A stretch of 7,357 bases of DNA from Chloroflexia bacterium (GTDB taxonomy: Bacteria > Chloroflexota > Chloroflexia > QHBQ01 > JADMIH01), in assembly GCA_025927935.1 (NCBI GenBank), contig JAICKM010000346.1, positions 1-7,357 on the forward strand. The letters run 5' to 3'. A program made the position numbers and the translations under genes. This document shows positions 5,312 to 7,357 of this stretch, in pieces (within the stretch, counting starts at the first letter, position 1; each line of letters begins with the position of its first letter). The notes below the pieces were generated by a model. The model was not told the DNA's origin. It made no database searches and saw only the letters and a program-made list of their open reading frames with translations.

Positions 5312-6856
5312 ATGTTACGCAAAGACAAGCAGCCGGCGATGCGGCGGCGCAGACGGCGCAACCTGCTGGGCTTGAACTTGCTGGCGCTGCTGGGCGCCGG
5401 GCTGTTCTGGACGTTCGGCTACCAGATGTCCACGGACAGCACGCCCCATGTCCTGGCGGAGTCGGGCATCGTCCAGGCCAACGTCACCTACTGCACCGGC
5501 AACGGGATGGATCTGAAGCTGGATCTTTACCTGCCGCCGCCGCTGACGGCCGCCCCGGCGCCGGTGGCGGTATATGTGCATGGTGGCGGCTGGCAGGAGG
5601 GCGATAAGAACTGGATCGACCGGGTGCTCCCGGCGGACCGGCTTGTCGCACGGGGCTATGTGGTGGCGGCGCTCAACTACCGCCTGGCGCCGCGCCACAC
5701 CTGGCCCGCGCAGATCGAGGATGCCAAGTGCGCGATCCGCTACTTGCGCGCTCATGCCGCCACGTATCACCTGGACCCGGATCGGATCGGCGTGTGGGGC
5801 GAAAGCGCGGGCGGCCACCTGGCGGCCCTGCTCGGCCTGGCCGGGCCGGATGCCGGGTTCGAGGGCCAGGGCGGCTACGCCGATCAGTCCAGCCGGGTCC
5901 AGGCCGTGGTCGATATGTGCGGCCCCGCCGATTTCACCACCCTGGATCTGAACCTCTCCAATCGCCTGATGGCGCAGATGCTGCTCGGCACGCAGCCCGA
6001 TCCCGACGTGTTGCGCCGGGTCAGCCCCGTCAGCTATTCACGGAAGGACGCGCCGCCTTTCCTCATCCTGCACGGCGATAAAGACCCGCTGGTGGCCTAC
6101 AGCAACTCGCAGCATTTGTACGACGCCCTGCACAATGCGGAGGCGCCCGTGACTTTCATCACCGTGAAGAACTCCGGCCATGTCTTCAGCCCCAGCGGTG
6201 GGGTGATGAGTCCGACCGTGCCGGAGATCGACAGCATGGTCGTCGCGTTTTTCGACAAAGCGCTGGGTAACAACGGGGCAACCATACGCACGTTCCCGCA
6301 GACCGGCAAGACGGCGCGTGGCCCGTTCCTGGCCTACTGGACGGCGCATGGCGGCGTGGCGGCGCTCGGCTATCCGGTTTCCGAACCGGTGCAGGAGCGC
6401 CGGGCAGATGGCCGTGCGTACACGGTGCAGTACTTTGAAAGGGCCGCGCTCGAATTTCACCCCGACAACCCGGTTGGTGGCACAGTTGTCCCCGCGCGCC
6501 TGGGGGTCGCGCGCCTCCAGCAGAAGTATCCCGCGGGCATCCCTGATGCCATGCCCAATACGGCTGCCGGCTCCGTGCTCTTTACGCAAACGGGCAAGCG
6601 GCTGGGCGGCGCGTTCCTGGCGTACTGGCGTGCCCATGACGGCGAGGCCACGCTGGGCTACCCCCTCTCCGACGAGTTTACCGAAGTGGCGGACCTGGAT
6701 AGCCGGCCCTATCGAGTGCAGTATTTCGAGCGGGCCGTCCTGGAAGCCCACCCGGCCAACCCTGCGCCGTTCGCGGTGGTGCCCGCGGAACTGGGCACAC
6801 TGGCCTATCGCGCCCGCTATCTAGCCGCCGGACCGCCCGCAATTGGCGCGCGCTGA
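5312..6856 (+). CDS. Membrane-anchored alpha/beta hydrolase (BD-FAE/esterase-lipase type) with two C-terminal repeats
   Basis: This 514-residue hydrolase probably acts on ester bonds outside the cytoplasm. The N-terminus is highly basic (six Arg at 11-16) and is followed by a hydrophobic segment (18-36), a signal anchor with the rest outside. The catalytic domain spans about 55-320: HGGGW oxyanion motif (90-94), nucleophile Ser165 in GESAGG, Asp258 in HGDKDPLV and His290 in NSGH, so the triad is complete and resembles the hormone-sensitive-lipase/carboxylesterase group. Residues 327-405 and 423-503 are two copies of an approximately 80-residue repeat of a kind I associate with Chloroflexota surface proteins. 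The start is ATG 5312; its ribosome site is weak (GAGG 13 bases upstream), and coupling to the upstream gene 40 bases away is likely. It sits between two metallophosphoesterase paralogs, suggesting an envelope role. Confidence 0.88.
   Translation: MLRKDKQPAMRRRRRRNLLGLNLLALLGAGLFWTFGYQMSTDSTPHVLAESGIVQANVTYCTGNGMDLKLDLYLPPPLTAAPAPVAVYVHGGGWQEGDKNWIDRVLPADRLVARGYVVAALNYRLAPRHTWPAQIEDAKCAIRYLRAHAATYHLDPDRIGVWGESAGGHLAALLGLAGPDAGFEGQGGYADQSSRVQAVVDMCGPADFTTLDLNLSNRLMAQMLLGTQPDPDVLRRVSPVSYSRKDAPPFLILHGDKDPLVAYSNSQHLYDALHNAEAPVTFITVKNSGHVFSPSGGVMSPTVPEIDSMVVAFFDKALGNNGATIRTFPQTGKTARGPFLAYWTAHGGVAALGYPVSEPVQERRADGRAYTVQYFERAALEFHPDNPVGGTVVPARLGVARLQQKYPAGIPDAMPNTAAGSVLFTQTGKRLGGAFLAYWRAHDGEATLGYPLSDEFTEVADLDSRPYRVQYFERAVLEAHPANPAPFAVVPAELGTLAYRARYLAAGPPAIGAR
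6290..6820 (+). other. Two divergent copies of an ~80-residue protein repeat in the hydrolase C-terminus
   Basis: Unit 1 (residues 327-405, nt 6290-6526) and unit 2 (423-503, nt 6578-6820) align end to end. Shared blocks are F-x-QTGK, G-x-FLAYW-x-AH-x-G, LGYP-x-S, VQYFERA-x-LE-x-HP-x-NP and VVP-A-x-LG. The linker between them is about 17 residues. The spacing of FLAYW and LGYP recalls LGFP-type cell-wall-binding repeats, so binding to the cell surface is a reasonable guess, but the family cannot be fixed by eye. Confidence 0.8.
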
Positions 6857-6996
6857 CGGCCCGAAGGCAGCGCCTGGCTTCCACTCCTGATACCTCCACC
6901 TGCTCAGCCCAATTTGCCTGCCCCCTCCGCCGGGGTGCTGATCTTGCTTCCCTACGGATTCTGTGCTGCAAACAAGCATTGGTAGGAGGATATTAC
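6857..6996. other. 140-base gap between the hydrolase and the second phosphoesterase
   Basis: This short non-coding stretch is less GC-rich than its flanks near its right end. I see no stem followed by a T run; the only hairpin is a short CCCC/GGGG pairing near 6922-6936. There is no clear -35/-10 pair. The second phosphoesterase may therefore be read from the same transcript as the hydrolase or from an unrecognised promoter. Confidence 0.5.
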
Positions 6997-7357
6997 ATGG
7001 CGGGCGACGAGGTGGTTGATCTGCAATCGGTGATCGAGAATCCATTCACGGGCAGTTTGCGGCTGACGCGCAGGATTAGCAGTGAGTGGTGGGGCGTGCT
7101 GCCGCTGCCGCTGCTGCTGGCGGGCGGCCTGGTCTATCTGCTGCCGCGGCTGCTGCGGAACGCCGGAGCGCCGGGGCGCGCGGCGGTGGTGCGCCAGGCG
7201 GGACTACAGGCGCTGGGCTGGGGCGGGGTGGATCTGGCCGCGATGGCCGGGTTGCCTTTGTTGCGACTGTCTTACGCGCCGGTGCGGGCGGCCTTCTTCA
7301 ACCTGCTGTGCGGGCGGGCCGCCATCTCCGGCGGCGCGACGGCCCTGGCGTTGGCGA
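6997..7357 (+). CDS. Second metallophosphoesterase paralog, N-terminal membrane region (3' truncated by window edge)
   Basis: The frame is open from ATG 6997 to the window end, giving 120 residues. AGGAGG lies seven bases before the start, a strong ribosome site. After a hydrophilic N-terminus (1-30) come the same hydrophobic segments as in the phosphoesterase at 3997-5271. Residues 31-120 align without gaps to residues 25-114 of that protein with 61 of 90 identical, including the block ALGWGGVDLA and the block LRLSYAPVR. Only this shared membrane region is visible. A phosphoesterase domain after the edge is predicted from the paralogy, not seen. The pair points to a tandem duplication with the alpha/beta hydrolase lying between the copies. 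Confidence 0.85.
   Translation, partial: MAGDEVVDLQSVIENPFTGSLRLTRRISSEWWGVLPLPLLLAGGLVYLLPRLLRNAGAPGRAAVVRQAGLQALGWGGVDLAAMAGLPLLRLSYAPVRAAFFNLLCGRAAISGGATALALA

Noticed and set aside
6038..6751. 237-codon open frame opposite the hydrolase C-terminus
   Set aside because: It is a shadow of the hydrolase: Arg/Gly/His-rich, no domain features, and it overlaps the conserved repeats.

Overview
The window is GC-rich and gene-dense. It suggests a bacterial chromosome, most likely from Chloroflexota (an Anaerolineae-type lineage). That placement is inference. It rests on the Shine-Dalgarno-led, GC-rich genes, the style of the Ffh C-terminus, an imperfect palindromic intergenic repeat, and above all a C-terminal protein repeat (G.FLAYW..H.G...LGYP...VQYFERA.LE.HP) that I associate from memory with Chloroflexota extracytoplasmic proteins. 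No 16S or other decisive marker is present.

Layout. (1) 1-708, + strand: the C-terminal half of the signal recognition particle GTPase Ffh, cut by the window edge and followed by a 14-bp perfect hairpin. (2) 920-1276, +: a small VOC-superfamily (glyoxalase/bleomycin-resistance fold) protein, closed by a strong intrinsic terminator. (3) About 1327-1490: a convergent intergenic region with nested inverted repeats, probably a dispersed palindromic element. (4) 3743-1510, -: a two-gene operon of an antibiotic-biosynthesis-monooxygenase/heme-oxygenase-like (ABM/HMO) protein with a His/Gly-rich insertion and an S9-family prolyl-oligopeptidase-type serine peptidase. It has a perfect TATAAT box upstream. 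(5) 3744-3996: a divergent regulatory region with a 14-bp palindrome. (6) 3997-5271, +: a membrane-anchored calcineurin-like metallophosphoesterase. (7) 5312-6856, +: an N-terminally anchored alpha/beta hydrolase fused to two copies of the repeat above. (8) 6997 to the window end, +: the start of a second metallophosphoesterase paralogous to (6), with 61 of 90 ungapped residues identical over the membrane region.

How the genes fit together. The left half is housekeeping plus small metabolic or detoxification genes. The right half is a probable envelope cassette: two related membrane-anchored phosphoesterases flank a membrane-anchored esterase/lipase-like hydrolase. A role in turning over a lipid, phospho-lipid or surface-glycan ester is plausible, but no substrate can be read from the sequence. 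I see no CRISPR, tRNA, rRNA, transposase or phage gene. The most interesting points are the metallophosphoesterase pair, the loss of the usual catalytic His in the GNH motif of the first one, and the hydrolase-repeat fusion.
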